A stretch of DNA of 64,000 bases from Caldichromatium japonicum (GCF_011290485.1 NZ_CP048029.1:1-64000); one strand, 5' to 3'; numbered from the stretch's first letter, positions 33,691-48,386 are shown. Made by a program: numbers and translations. Notes: generated by a model from the sequence alone, not told the origin.

Positions 33691-35877
33691 ATGTATCTCG
33701 ATCTATCGCCATCATTCACCCTGGATCACGCGCGCCGTCTGCCGTCCCTATTCTTGCTGGTGCTGGTTGTTGGGCTCGCAGGTTGCGAGCGGGCGCTCTG
33801 GGATCCGACACTCAAGGTCGGCGCCCCAGGTAGCCATATCCTGGATAACGCGCAATCCAAACAGGCCGAGCCGCGCACCCTGCCTGCTGAAACCATCGCC
33901 ATCGGCGAGCCCGAGCAACCGCCCAAACGCGCCGAGATCCTCCAGCGCGGCAGCGGCGCATTCGTGCGCAAGGTCTCACCGACCAAGGTGGATACCGCGC
34001 CGGGTGACATCACCCTCAATTTCGACGGGACGGATATCCGTGAGGTGGTCAAGGTCATCCTGGGGGATCTGCTGCGCGCCAACTATGTACTCCATCCAGC
34101 GGTGCAAGGGGCGGTCTCGCTCCAAACGGGGAGGCCGCTGCGCCTTGAGGACCTCTTACCCACCCTTGAGACCCTGTTGCGGATGAATAACGCGGCGCTT
34201 GTATATAAAGATAGGCGCTATGAGGTCGTGCCGCTGGCCAACGCCGTGCAGGGTCAAGTGACGCCGCAGCTTGGTAACTCGGATCGCCCTTTGCCGAGCG
34301 GCTATAGCGTTCAGGTGGTGCCCCTGCGTTATGTCGGCGCCGAGGAGATGAGCAATATCCTCAAGCCCCTTGCCCCTGAGGGCAGCATCATCCGGGTCGA
34401 TAACCTGCGCAATCTCTTGGTCATTGCCGGAACCGGCTCGGAGATGGCCAACCTGCTCGAAACCATCCGCGCCTTCGATGTGGATTGGATGGCGGGGCTA
34501 TCGGTCGGCCTGTTCCCGCTTGAATATGCCAAGACCAAGGATGTCGCTGCCCAGCTCGAATCCTTGCTGGCCGAGGAAGGTAACAACCCCTTGAAAGGGA
34601 TCTTCCACTTCATCCCTATCGAGAGCGCCAATGCGCTCCTGGTCGTCTCACCCCAGGCGCGCTATCTGGAACAGGTCCAGACCTGGATCGAGCGTCTGGA
34701 TCTAGCCGAGGCGCGCAACGATAGCTCGGAGCGGGTCTATGTCTATCGGGTCAGACACAGCGATGCCGAAAGCCTGGCCGATACGCTCTCCCAACTCTTC
34801 GGCGGGACTGGCAGCAAGCGCAAGTCAACCGTCGGCAACATCGCCCCTGGCCTGGGCAAGGCGACGAGCAGCACCACGGGCACGACCAGCAAGGGCACAA
34901 CGACCACCAGCAGCGATGACAGCACCCAAAACCAGACCCGCCAAGGGGCCACCGCGCATGAGATCGAGCTCTCCTCGACCGTGAATATCGTCGCCGATTC
35001 GATCAATAATTCGCTTTTGATCCGCGCCACCCCGCGCGATTATCAAAAGATCCTGGATGCACTCAAACAGCTCGATATCCTGCCGCTCCAGGTCTTGGTT
35101 GAGGCGACCATCGTCGAGGTCACGCTGGCGGGCAATCTCAAATATGGCCTGCAATGGGAACTCTTCGGTCCGGGCAAGGAGGGTAAGAGCTTCGCCTCAT
35201 TCGATGGCACACTGGATGATGCCAAGGCATCGGGGATCAAGACCATGTTCCCTGGCTTCAACTGGGCCTTGGTCAGCGATCCCAACACGATCAAGGCCAC
35301 CTTAAGCGCCCTGGCCGGTCAGAACCTGCTCAAGGTTCTGTCATCGCCCTCGGTCATGGTCATGGACAATCAGACGGCCAAGATCCAGGTAGGCCAAGAG
35401 GTCCCGATCGCCACCTCCCAGCAAGAGGGGTTTTCGACCACCGACCGCACCTATACCACCATCTCTTACAAGGACACCGGCGTGATCCTCAAGGTCAAGC
35501 CGCGGGTGACCCCTGCTGGGCTTGTCCAGATGCAGATCGAGCAGGAGGTCAGTACCGTGCTCGATCAAAGCGCCTCGGCCTTGAACTCGCCCTCGTTCAA
35601 AAAGCGCACGATCACCAGTTCAGTGGCGGTGCGTTCCAATCAAGCAGTGGTCTTGGGCGGTTTGATCGAGGACTCCCAGTCGGACGGCAAGCAAGGGGTG
35701 CCTGGTTTCCACAGCCTGCCGGTCGTCGGTGCACTCTTCGGCGAAAGCTCCAAATCCGCCAGCCGCACCGAGCTTTTGGTGGTGCTCACCCCCAAGGTGA
35801 TCGCCAACGATCAGGATATCGAGTCGGTCACCGAGGACTTTCGCAAAAAGCTCCAGGGGCTCAAGACCGGTCTCTAA
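33691..35877 (+). CDS. gspD: Type II secretion outer-membrane secretin GspD
   Basis: GspD forms the outer-membrane channel. The 728-residue protein has a lipoprotein signal with lipobox LAGC (C32), N0 and N1-N3 domains (ITLNFDGTDIREVVKVILGDLL; VQVVPLRYVGAEEMSNILKPL), a Ser/Thr-rich loop (about residues 395-415), and the secretin core ending VPGFHSLPVVGALFGESSKSASRTELLVVLTPKVI. Being a lipoprotein it may self-target to the outer membrane without a pilotin. No gspE, F or pseudopilin genes follow within the window, so the rest of the machinery must be elsewhere. Confidence 0.92.
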   Translation: MYLDLSPSFTLDHARRLPSLFLLVLVVGLAGCERALWDPTLKVGAPGSHILDNAQSKQAEPRTLPAETIAIGEPEQPPKRAEILQRGSGAFVRKVSPTKVDTAPGDITLNFDGTDIREVVKVILGDLLRANYVLHPAVQGAVSLQTGRPLRLEDLLPTLETLLRMNNAALVYKDRRYEVVPLANAVQGQVTPQLGNSDRPLPSGYSVQVVPLRYVGAEEMSNILKPLAPEGSIIRVDNLRNLLVIAGTGSEMANLLETIRAFDVDWMAGLSVGLFPLEYAKTKDVAAQLESLLAEEGNNPLKGIFHFIPIESANALLVVSPQARYLEQVQTWIERLDLAEARNDSSERVYVYRVRHSDAESLADTLSQLFGGTGSKRKSTVGNIAPGLGKATSSTTGTTSKGTTTTSSDDSTQNQTRQGATAHEIELSSTVNIVADSINNSLLIRATPRDYQKILDALKQLDILPLQVLVEATIVEVTLAGNLKYGLQWELFGPGKEGKSFASFDGTLDDAKASGIKTMFPGFNWALVSDPNTIKATLSALAGQNLLKVLSSPSVMVMDNQTAKIQVGQEVPIATSQQEGFSTTDRTYTTISYKDTGVILKVKPRVTPAGLVQMQIEQEVSTVLDQSASALNSPSFKKRTITSSVAVRSNQAVVLGGLIEDSQSDGKQGVPGFHSLPVVGALFGESSKSASRTELLVVLTPKVIANDQDIESVTEDFRKKLQGLKTGL

Positions 35878-36325
35878 CCCTAACCCAGAGCCCCTTTAAC
35901 CGAGCAACAGCTAAAGAGGAGTACCCTTCCCGGTCAGTGCGCAGGGCCTATTCCCCGGTCATTGCGAGGAGCGAAGCGACGAAGCAATCTCACAGAACGC
36001 CCCGCTGCACTTTGGGGATGCTCTGAGATTGCTTCGCTTCGCTCGCAATGACTCCTTTGGGAAGATCTGAATGAGTCCATCCTGGACTTCTCAGATCACG
36101 CCAATCGAAAAGTGTGATCCTCGACCTGCCTGCGCAGGCAGGTCGGCTTCATTTTTCAACGACCATGAGTCGTTGAAAAATGGCGGCACATCCCTGTGCC
36201 GCGGAAGCTCTGAGCTCATTCAGAGCTTCTTTTGTCATTGCGAGGGGCTTGAGCCCCGAAGCAATCTCATAGAAGGATCAAGTAGGGTGCGTATGACGCA
36301 CCCTATAGCGCTTAAGCCCTGTAGC
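35878..36325. repeat. Intergenic array of unlike palindromes between gspD and gltD
   Basis: This 448-bp gap between convergent genes holds at least seven separate stem-loops. (1) GTCATTGCGAGGAGCGAAGC (from 35958) pairs with TCGCTCGCAATGAC (to 36052), a REP-like family seen in many proteobacteria. (2) GATCTGA/TCAGATC (36064-36098). (3) A perfect 24-bp palindrome with arms CGACCTGCCTGC/GCAGGCAGGTCG (36122-36145). (4) ATTTTTCAACGAC/GTCGTTGAAAAAT (36151-36181). (5) GCGGCACA/TGTGCCGC (36183-36202). (6) AAGCTCTGA/TCAGAGCTT (36205-36228). (7) TAGGGTGCGT/ACGCACCCTA (36283-36305). A further copy of the GTCATTGCGAGG half is at 36234-36269. No gene is credible here. Confidence 0.85.
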
Positions 36326-37784
36326 TCATTCAGGCAGGTCCGAATACCCCATCAGCCAGAGATCGACGGCGCGCGCGCATTGGCGACCTTCGCGGATAGC
36401 CCAGACGACGAGCGACTGGCCGCGGCGCATATCGCCAGCGCAGAAGACCCCTTCGACCGAGGTCTGATAGGCATTCGGCCCCTCGGTGGCGCCGCGGACA
36501 TTGCCGCGCGCATCGAGTTTAAGTCCAGCCTCGCGCTGGAGCGCCTCGATCATGCCAGCATGCACGGGATGGACAAAACCCATCGCCAATAGCACCAGAT
36601 CGGCCTTCAGCTCACCTTCGCTCCCAGGAACATCTTCCATCCGCCAGCGTCCATCGGCGTCCTTGTCCCAACGCACCTGGCAGTAGCGCACGGCCTTGAC
36701 CCGCCCCTCGGCATCGCCGATGAATGCCTTGGTCGAGAAGTTCCACAAGCGGGTGCAGCCCTCCTCCTGTGAGCTCGAGGTGCGCAGGCGGTTCGGCCAA
36801 TAGGGCCAAGTCAGGAGCTTGTTTTCGCGCTCGGGCGGGCGGTCAAGGATATCGACCTGGGTCACCGAGGCCGCACCATGGCGGTTGGCCGTGCCGATAC
36901 AATCCGAACCCGTGTCCCCGCCGCCGATGACCAGGACATGCCGACCGGCAGCGCTGATGAACTCCTCATCCGGGACATAGACCCCTTGGACGCGCTGGCT
37001 GTTGCGCTTCAAGAACTCCATCGCGAAATGGATACCCATAAGTTCGCGCCCAGGGACATCGAGGTCACGCGGCTGCTCGGCCCCGCCGGCGAGCACCAGG
37101 GCGTCGTATTCGGCACGCAAACGGCTGACTGGAATATCGACACCGACGTGGGCATTGGTGTGAAACTCCACCCCTTCGGTGCGCATTTGCGCCAGCCGCC
37201 GGTCGATGAGCTTCTTGTTGAGCTTGAAATCGGGGATGCCATAGCGCAACAGTCCGCCGATTCGGTCGGCCTTCTCGAAGATGGCAACATGGTGACCAGC
37301 ACGGGCCAATTGTTGGGCGCAGGCCAGGCCCGCCGGCCCCGAGCCGACGATCGCGACCCTTTTACCGGTACGATGCTTGGGCACCTGCGGCTTAATCCAG
37401 CCCTCCTCCCAGGCGCGATCGACGATGGCGCACTCGATGGTTTTGATGGTGACCGGTGCATCATGCAGGTTCAGGGTACAGGCGGCCTCGCAGGGCGCGG
37501 GGCAGATACGCCCGGTAAACTCGGGAAAGTTGTTGGTCGCATGTAGAGCATCGATCGCCGCCTGCCAGTCGCCGCGATAGACCAGGTCGTTCCAATCCGG
37601 GATGAGATTATTGACCGGGCAGCCCTGATGGCAGAAGGGGATGCCGCAATCCATGCACCGCGCCCCCTGTTGCCGAAGCTCAGCCTCGGAGAGCGGGATG
37701 ATGAACTCGTCATAATGCACCACCCGATCGCTAACCGGCGCATAGCGCCGATCGGTGCGCGGATATTCCATAAATCCGGTTGGT

Positions 37785-37792
<8 letters not shown>
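36326..37792 (-). CDS. gltD: Glutamate synthase (NADPH) small subunit
   Basis: GltD passes electrons from NADPH through FAD and Fe-S centres to GltB for glutamate synthesis from 2-oxoglutarate and glutamine. The 488-residue protein has N-terminal cysteine motifs [14 protein letters not shown] and CPAPCEAAC for two Fe-S clusters, the FAD-binding [18 protein letters not shown], and the NADPH-binding [11 protein letters not shown]. The start is put at ATG 37792 ([12 protein letters not shown]), the usual GltD start, which overlaps the end of gltB; an upstream TTG at 37801 is less likely. It is the second gene of the gltBD operon. Confidence 0.95.
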
Positions 37793-42443
<4,651 letters not shown>

Positions 42444-42499
42444 CTGACCTCGTTGATACCTGGGGTGAATGGATGCCGACCGGGAGGCGGTATGACGCG

Positions 42500-42531
42500 A
42501 AAAAAAGGGGGGGCGGTTGGCAAACCGCCCC
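42500..42531 (-). terminator. Rho-independent terminator after aroB
   Basis: On the minus strand a perfect stem (arms GGGGCGGTT/AACCGCCCC, loop TGCC) is followed by CCC and a run of Ts (plus-strand A tract at about 42500-42506). It lies between the end of aroB and the start of gltB, so it ends the pilMNOPQ-aroK-aroB unit. Confidence 0.85.
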
Positions 42532-42605
42532 TATTTCGCCGGTAACATTTAATAATAACGCCCTCAGCGAAGGCGTGCCAACCGGCCAGCGGACCTTGCC
42601 TATCT

Positions 42606-43673
42606 TCAGGCAAGGCTCGCGTAAAGCGCGTCCTCGCCGAATGTACTCGTGATGACGGCCTCACCCAGGTGCCTAAGCAGCACAAGACGCAGCTGGCCGC
42701 CCAAGACCTTTTTATCGACAGCCATCAATTCGAGCATCCGTTCGGGCGTCAGTTCCTGGGGTAAATAGGTGGGCAGCCCGGCGGCTGCGATCAAACGGCG
42801 GGTGTGCTCGACCTCGGCATCGGTCAACCAGCCAAGCCGGGCGGATAAGGCTGCCGCTAGACAGATACCCACCGCAACCGCCTCTCCATGCAGCCAAGCG
42901 CCATAGCCCAAACCGGTCTCAATGGCGTGGCCAAAGGTGTGGCCGAGATTCAGAAGCGCCCGATTGCCCGACTCACGCTCATCCTCAGCGACGATCTCAG
43001 CCTTGATCTGACAGGAACGCTCGATGGCGAGGCTTAGGGCCTCGGGATCGCGTGCTAGGAGCCTAGACATGTTTGACTCGAGCCAGACAAGAAAGCCTGC
43101 ATCGCGGATGAAGCCATATTTGAGGACCTCGGCCAACCCAGCTGAAAGCTCGCGGTCAGGGAGTGTCTTCAGCGTTTCGGTATCGACGATCACGGCGCGC
43201 GGCTGGTGAAAGGCGCCGATCATATTTTTGCCTGCCGGATGATTGATGCCGGTCTTGCCGCCGACGGATGAATCGACCTGGGCAAGCAGGGTAGTAGGGA
43301 CCTGGATGAAATCGATGCCGCGTTGATAACAGGCTGCCGCAAATCCCGCCATGTCACCGATCACCCCGCCACCCAAGGCGATCAGAGTACAGTCGCGGGC
43401 AAAACGCGCCGCCAAAAGGTCATCAAAGATCCGCGCCCAGACATCCAAGGTCTTATAGCACTCGCCATCGGGCAGGATAGACGAGCGCACGTCCAGGCTT
43501 TGGAGCGCTGCCTGGACGGATTCAAGATAGAGCGGCCCCACCGTCTCATTGGTGACGATCATGACTTGGCACCCGCGCAGATGCGGGCGATAAAGCTCAT
43601 GGCGTGCAAGCAGGCCTGCGCCGATATAGATGGGGTAGCTGCGCGCCCCGAGTGCAACCTGGAGTGTCTTCAC
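42606..43673 (-). CDS. aroB: 3-Dehydroquinate synthase
   Basis: AroB makes 3-dehydroquinate from DAHP, the second step of the shikimate pathway. The 355-residue protein shows the NAD-binding [41 protein letters not shown] with active-site residues, the Zn-ligand region [12 protein letters not shown], and a late HGEAVAVGI. It follows aroK by about 30 bp, the arrangement common in gammaproteobacteria, and ends before a clear terminator. Confidence 0.96.
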   Translation of the reverse strand: MKTLQVALGARSYPIYIGAGLLARHELYRPHLRGCQVMIVTNETVGPLYLESVQAALQSLDVRSSILPDGECYKTLDVWARIFDDLLAARFARDCTLIALGGGVIGDMAGFAAACYQRGIDFIQVPTTLLAQVDSSVGGKTGINHPAGKNMIGAFHQPRAVIVDTETLKTLPDRELSAGLAEVLKYGFIRDAGFLVWLESNMSRLLARDPEALSLAIERSCQIKAEIVAEDERESGNRALLNLGHTFGHAIETGLGYGAWLHGEAVAVGICLAAALSARLGWLTDAEVEHTRRLIAAAGLPTYLPQELTPERMLELMAVDKKVLGGQLRLVLLRHLGEAVITSTFGEDALYASLA

Positions 43674-43704
43674 CTTGGAACAGGACCTAACGACGTGTCA
43701 GCGA

Positions 43705-44229
43705 TCAGACGGCCTCGGATTTCAGCCGACGGCAAATCTCTTTGACCACTGAGCTCGTACCGCGTTTTTCGGTCGAGACGACGAGATCCGCGATCTGACG
43801 ATACAGCGGATCGCGCTCAGCCATCAGAGCGCGCAGACGCTGAAGGGGATCATCGGTTTCGAGCAAGGGGCGGTTGCGATCGCGCACCGTGCGCGCATAT
43901 TGCTGGTCAGGGCTGCAATAGAGATAGATCACCACCCCACGCGCGGCCAGATCGCGGCGATTATCTGGATTCAGTACTGCGCCACCACCGGTCGCAAGTA
44001 CGATGCGCTCTTCGGCAACCAGCTCGGAGATGACCTGCCGCTCACGGGCGCGAAATCCCTCCTCACCTTCATACTCGAAGATGGTCGGGATATCGACCCC
44101 GGTGCGCCGCTGGATCTCCTGGTCGCTATCCTTGAAGGTATAAGACAGGGCCTCGGCCAGTTGACGGCCCACGGTGCTCTTGCCTGCGCCCATGGGACCG
44201 ACAATAAAGATATTTTGTGCGCGAATCAT
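43705..44229 (-). CDS. aroK: Shikimate kinase
   Basis: AroK phosphorylates shikimate. The 174-residue protein has the P-loop GPMGAGKST (residues 9-17), the shikimate-binding motifs DSDQEIQRRTG and FRARE, and GGGAVLNPDNRRDL. The lid region is DRNRPLL. The start is the ATG at 44229 (MIRAQNIFIVG); the frame is open up to 44271 but those residues do not match the family. It lies between pilQ and aroB in the standard pilMNOPQ-aroKB order. Confidence 0.95.
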   Translation of the reverse strand: MIRAQNIFIVGPMGAGKSTVGRQLAEALSYTFKDSDQEIQRRTGVDIPTIFEYEGEEGFRARERQVISELVAEERIVLATGGGAVLNPDNRRDLAARGVVIYLYCSPDQQYARTVRDRNRPLLETDDPLQRLRALMAERDPLYRQIADLVVSTEKRGTSSVVKEICRRLKSEAV

Positions 44230-44284
44230 GGCATAGAATATGCCCAATTTCGACGCTCGAGGCAAGAGCAAGAGCGTGTGCCCT

Positions 44285-46612
44285 TCATCGTTTCTCTATC
44301 AGGTCGGTCTTGAGGATCTTGGGGGTCACGAAGATCAGAAGCTCGGTATTCTGATCGTTGCGCGCCTCCTTCTTGAACAACCGCCCCAAGACCGGCATAT
44401 CGCCTAACCAAGGCACTTGCTCCTTATTGAAGGTCTTCTCGCGCTCGAAGACCCCGCCTAAGACTACCGTCTCCCCATTGTCCACTAGGACATTGGTCTT
44501 GATCGAACGGGTGTCGATCGGGGGTGTGCCCAGGACGCTGCGCGACCAGTCGGGGTTGTCCTTGTTGATCTCAAGATCCATGATGATTCGGTCATCCGGC
44601 GTGATCTGGGGGGTGACGTCGAGCTGTAATACCGCCTCTTTGAATGAAACATTTGTATTACCCTGGCCGGTCTGTTGTTGGTAAGGGATTTCGGTACCGA
44701 CCTTGATCGTCGCCTTATGCTTATCGGCGGTCACGACGCGTGGGCTTGAGATGATCTCGCCGCGCCCTTCGCGCTGCATGGCCGAGAGCTCAAGCTGGAC
44801 GAGGTAAGATCCCACCTTGCCGATCAAAAAGTCGATTGATCCTGAGGGTGAGACCGCGGGGAGATTGGTGATTAGGCTTGCATTGCCATCCGCGCCGGCA
44901 AGGGTGGAGTTATAACGCGTCCCCCCCGTATTGAGCCCGAATGGGCCTGAATCATAGTCGCTCGGGGCAATACCGCCGCTTTGCCCGCCGCCGATCAGGA
45001 TCTCATTGCTGCCGAACTTCCCTGCCGACCCCGAGATACCAAATTTGACGCCCAGATCACGGGCGAAATTATTGCTCGCAATGACCACACGCGATTCGAT
45101 CATCACCTGGCGCACTGCGACATCAAGCAGTTTAACCGCCCGGCGTACAGCCTCGAGTGCAGCCAGGGTATCCTGAACGATCAGGGTATTGGTGCGCTCA
45201 TCGACGGTGATCGAACCGCGGAGCGATAGGATCCCCCGGTCCGGAATCCCTGCAGCAGCTGCCACCTGATCCATCCCCCCGGCCCCCTGCGCTTGGGTAT
45301 TGCGCCGCCTGGCCGTCTGCGCCCCGCCGCCGTTACCCCGCCCCGAACCGAGCAGAACAGCCGCGATATCCGCTGCCTTGGCATAATTGACCTGGATAAA
45401 TTCAGTGCGCAAGGGCGCCAGTTCCTCGATCTTTTGCATCGATTCCATCTCGAGCTGTTCCTGAGCGGCGAGCTCCTGGGCCGGTGCGATCCGCATCACA
45501 TTACCATCCTGGCGCATCGCCAGGCCCTTGGCCTTAAGGATGATGTCGAGCGCCTGGTCCCAGGGAACGTTCTTTAGGCGCAGGGTGATATTGCCCTGGA
45601 CGGTGTCGCTCGCCACCAGGTTCATGTCGGTAAAGTCGGCCAAGATCTGAAGCACCGAGCGGACGGGAATATCTTGGAAGTTCAGTGACAGCCGCTCACC
45701 TTCATAAACGACCTTTTTGCGCGCCAGCTCTTCCTTTTCCGCTGGCGTCAGGGCGCGGATCTCCAGGGTGAACAGGTCTTCGGTCTGATAGGCCATGTAG
45801 TCATAGTCGCCCTGGGTTTGGACCTCGACCTCGACGTTCTGCCCCTTCGGCCGAGACTCGACCATGGTTACCGGCGTGGCGAAATCCACAACATCGAGCC
45901 GCCGATAGAGCTGCTGCGGCAGGCTGGTCTGATAGAGATCGACCAGGAGGTGCATGCCTTCCTGACGCACTGCGACACGCGTCTGCGGGCTAGGCAGTTT
46001 GATCATCACCCGCCCCTCGCCCGTTGGACCGCGGCGGAAGCTGATGTCGCGGACCTCAGGTGCTGCATGCGGTCCCTGACGCACCCGTGCTGGTTGGGTC
46101 CAGGCTGGCGTTTCTGGGTTTTGAGCATTCGGCGTCTGGGCGCGAGCCGACTGTCCAGCAACTGGGGCAGAAGGAACTGGCTGTCTCTGCTCACCGACCT
46201 TGATAATGACCTGATTACCTTGGGTGCTGACTTGATAAGGGACCGGATCAGTGAGGTTCAACACCACCCGGGTGCGTCCGCCGGATTCGACCGCGACCAA
46301 GCTATGGACCGCTCCAAGACCAATGGGTACCGATTTACTGGCGAGGCGACTGGTCACGCCAGGTAGGTCCATGGCAATGCGTGCGGGCGATTCGGTCGCG
46401 AAGGTCTGGGGTTCGGGGATGGGGGCGCTGAGAGCGAGTTGGATCTCGATCTGCTGGCCGGGAAGGCTGGAAAATTTGACCTCCTGAAGGTCAACCGCCC
46501 AGATCGGGGCAGCCAGGGTTATCAGCATAGCGAAGACAACCAGCTGGTCACACCTGTTGTTGGCAATGCACCCATCGAATATCGCCCGCACCTTCTGCCA
46601 TTGAATGCTCAT
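44285..46612 (-). CDS. pilQ: Type IV pilus secretin PilQ
   Basis: PilQ is the outer-membrane pore for type IV pili. The 775-residue protein has a signal peptide (residues about 20-40), two AMIN-type peptidoglycan-binding domains (VKFSSLPGQQIEIQLALSAP; ISFRRGPTGEGRVMIKLPSP), a STN/N0 domain (LSLNFQDIPVRSVLQILADFTDMNLVAS), N1, and the secretin core through VPWLGDMPVLGRLFKKEARNDQNTELLIFVTPKIL. An insertion rich in Gly/Gln (GSGRGNGGGAQTARRRNTQAQGAGG) lies in the N1 region. It is the last pil gene of the operon, 16 bp after pilP. Confidence 0.95.
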   Translation of the reverse strand: MSIQWQKVRAIFDGCIANNRCDQLVVFAMLITLAAPIWAVDLQEVKFSSLPGQQIEIQLALSAPIPEPQTFATESPARIAMDLPGVTSRLASKSVPIGLGAVHSLVAVESGGRTRVVLNLTDPVPYQVSTQGNQVIIKVGEQRQPVPSAPVAGQSARAQTPNAQNPETPAWTQPARVRQGPHAAPEVRDISFRRGPTGEGRVMIKLPSPQTRVAVRQEGMHLLVDLYQTSLPQQLYRRLDVVDFATPVTMVESRPKGQNVEVEVQTQGDYDYMAYQTEDLFTLEIRALTPAEKEELARKKVVYEGERLSLNFQDIPVRSVLQILADFTDMNLVASDTVQGNITLRLKNVPWDQALDIILKAKGLAMRQDGNVMRIAPAQELAAQEQLEMESMQKIEELAPLRTEFIQVNYAKAADIAAVLLGSGRGNGGGAQTARRRNTQAQGAGGMDQVAAAAGIPDRGILSLRGSITVDERTNTLIVQDTLAALEAVRRAVKLLDVAVRQVMIESRVVIASNNFARDLGVKFGISGSAGKFGSNEILIGGGQSGGIAPSDYDSGPFGLNTGGTRYNSTLAGADGNASLITNLPAVSPSGSIDFLIGKVGSYLVQLELSAMQREGRGEIISSPRVVTADKHKATIKVGTEIPYQQQTGQGNTNVSFKEAVLQLDVTPQITPDDRIIMDLEINKDNPDWSRSVLGTPPIDTRSIKTNVLVDNGETVVLGGVFEREKTFNKEQVPWLGDMPVLGRLFKKEARNDQNTELLIFVTPKILKTDLIEKR

Positions 46613-46628
46613 GGGTCTTCCTCGGGTG

Positions 46629-47174
46629 TTATTTAGTCAGTGCGATCGTGGCCGAACGCTCCCGCCAATGACCAGGGGTATCAGCAACGATTTCATTGAG
46701 ATGGATGGCATCCAATTCGATTTCGACGATCTGGCCATGATTCTGGCCCAGGTAGTTGCCGACAGTGACGCGATGTATGACGCCATCCCGCGTGCGAATC
46801 AATCCCCAACGAATGCCTTCTTGTTCAAGAGTACCGACCATCTGGAGTGAATCAAGCGGATAGCTTTCGAGTTCTTCGCGCGGACGATTGGGATCAGGGG
46901 CAGGTCCGCTTTCGACGATGAGATCCTCCTCTAGAGGCTGTTCCTTGACGTCCGATCGAAAGGGATCCCGACGCTCGCCTGGCTCATAGACAAAGGTCTC
47001 GACCGGTTGAGGTTCAGGGATGGGGTCGATCGGTCCAGGTGGACGGGCATTGACCTGGGCGATATAGGAGTCGAGATCGCTCGTATCCCGATATCCACAG
47101 CCTGTTAGTAATAAGAGTGTTAGTAATAAGAGGGCTAATACCCAAGAGATGAAAGAGGGTCGCGGTGGAATCAC
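46629..47174 (-). CDS. pilP: Type IV pilus lipoprotein PilP
   Basis: The 181-residue lipoprotein has a hydrophobic leader with lipobox LLTGC and a C-terminal beta-sandwich (LDSLQMVGTLEQEGIRWGLIRTRDGVIHRVTVGNYLGQNHGQI). PilP links the PilNO inner-membrane complex to PilQ. It overlaps pilO by four bases. Confidence 0.93.
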   Translation of the reverse strand: MIPPRPSFISWVLALLLLTLLLLTGCGYRDTSDLDSYIAQVNARPPGPIDPIPEPQPVETFVYEPGERRDPFRSDVKEQPLEEDLIVESGPAPDPNRPREELESYPLDSLQMVGTLEQEGIRWGLIRTRDGVIHRVTVGNYLGQNHGQIVEIELDAIHLNEIVADTPGHWRERSATIALTK

Positions 47175-47767
47175 TTGCCACCCTCCTCTTGATAACGATA
47201 GGTCTTAAGGGTGGCCTGCATCGCTAGACGCTCAGGATTTCCTTTCTCGTTTCCACCCAAGATCTGGATATTATGGATCGTCACGATCCGCGGCAGGGCC
47301 GCTAGACCGCTGACAAAACGGCCAAAGTCATGATATTGACCGCGCACCCGGATGATGATCGGCAACTCTACGTAAAACTCTTGTGTCAGCTCGTTTTGCG
47401 GTTCAAAGCGTTCAAACTCCAGACCATTGGCCAATCCAGTCTGGGAGACATCGATCAGAAGTGCAGCAACCTCGGCCTTATTCGGCAATTGTTTGAGCAT
47501 GGCGCCGAATAGCTCTTGCATCTTGGCAAGTTGATCACGATAGGCCTGAAGATTGGCTGCTTTTTGCTGTTTGACCTCGAATGTCTTGCGCAGCTCTTGT
47601 TCATTCTGCTGTTGGCTGGCAAGCTCCTCGAGCAAGGGCTTGGTGTCGTAATAATAGGCCGCTGCACCCAGGGCAATGCAGACGATCAGAATGGCAATGA
47701 CCTTGACCTGAACCGGCCATTCGCCAAAATTGTTGAGATCAAGTTGGTTGAGTTCATTGAGATCCAT
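47171..47767 (-). CDS. pilO: Type IV pilus platform protein PilO
   Basis: The 198-residue bitopic protein starts MDLNELNQLDLNNFGEWP and has one transmembrane helix (VKVIAILIVCIALGAAAYYY), then a coiled coil and a ferredoxin-like periplasmic domain (FYVELPIIIRVRGQYHDFGRFVSGLAALPRIVTIHNIQIL). An upstream extension of the frame to 47914 overlaps pilN and is not used. PilO forms heterodimers with PilN. Confidence 0.94.
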   Translation of the reverse strand: MDLNELNQLDLNNFGEWPVQVKVIAILIVCIALGAAAYYYDTKPLLEELASQQQNEQELRKTFEVKQQKAANLQAYRDQLAKMQELFGAMLKQLPNKAEVAALLIDVSQTGLANGLEFERFEPQNELTQEFYVELPIIIRVRGQYHDFGRFVSGLAALPRIVTIHNIQILGGNEKGNPERLAMQATLKTYRYQEEGGK

Positions 47768-47795
47768 GCGCCGCCTCCCGGACTTGGTGATGAGA

Positions 47796-48386
47796 TCAGG
47801 TCTGCGGAGGCGGGCTGGCAGCCTTGGCCCCTCCCGCCCCGGGTTTAGGCGCGACCTGGTTAAATGACAGACGGAAGTGACTGAAGCCGGTTTCCTTGCC
47901 TCCCCTGCTTTCAATCAACATGAGCCGCGGCAGATCGATCGAGCGTGAGGCCTCGATCCTACGCATAAAGGCCGAGACCCGGGCATTCGATTGGGCCATG
48001 CCTTCGACCGTAATCGTTTTGCCGGATTGTTCGAGCTTAGTGAGATAGACCCCTTCGGGTAAGGCCGACACCAGTTCATCGAAGAGACGCACAACCTCGG
48101 GGCGACTTTTTTGCAGGCGCTGGATGATGTCCATACGCGCCAATAGGTTGGCCTTGGTCTTTTCGATCTCTTGGATCTCTTTGATTTTGCGGTCAAGGAG
48201 GGCGATCTGGTTTTGCAGTGTTTGGTTGCGTAGTTGTTGGGCGCTGATACGGTCCTGAAAATAGAGGTGTTGTCCAACGATCCCCACGCATACCAGGCCC
48301 ACTGCTGTACCCAGCATGATCAGGAACTCTTGCCGGCGCTGTTGACGCGCCGCCTCGCGCCAAGGTAGTAGGTTAATGCGTATCAT
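47796..48386 (-). CDS. pilN: Type IV pilus platform protein PilN
   Basis: The 196-residue protein begins with the PilM-binding motif INLLPWRE (residues 4-11), then one transmembrane helix (LIMLGTAVGLVCVGIVGQHL), a coiled coil and a periplasmic domain (LVSALPEGVYLTKLEQSGKTITVEGMAQSNARVSAFMRRIEAS). Its ATG overlaps the pilM stop (TGATG). The tail is Pro/Ala/Lys-rich. Confidence 0.95.
   Translation of the reverse strand: MIRINLLPWREAARQQRRQEFLIMLGTAVGLVCVGIVGQHLYFQDRISAQQLRNQTLQNQIALLDRKIKEIQEIEKTKANLLARMDIIQRLQKSRPEVVRLFDELVSALPEGVYLTKLEQSGKTITVEGMAQSNARVSAFMRRIEASRSIDLPRLMLIESRGGKETGFSHFRLSFNQVAPKPGAGGAKAASPPPQT

Noticed and set aside
35878-36325. CRISPR array as explanation for the repeated elements
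   Set aside because: The repeats are unlike one another, are palindromes rather than direct repeats, and have no regular spacers. No cas gene is present.
45280-45350. Possible insertion or recombination in pilQ because of a Gly/Gln-rich stretch
   Set aside because: The frame is continuous and such variable linkers are common between N1 and secretin domains.
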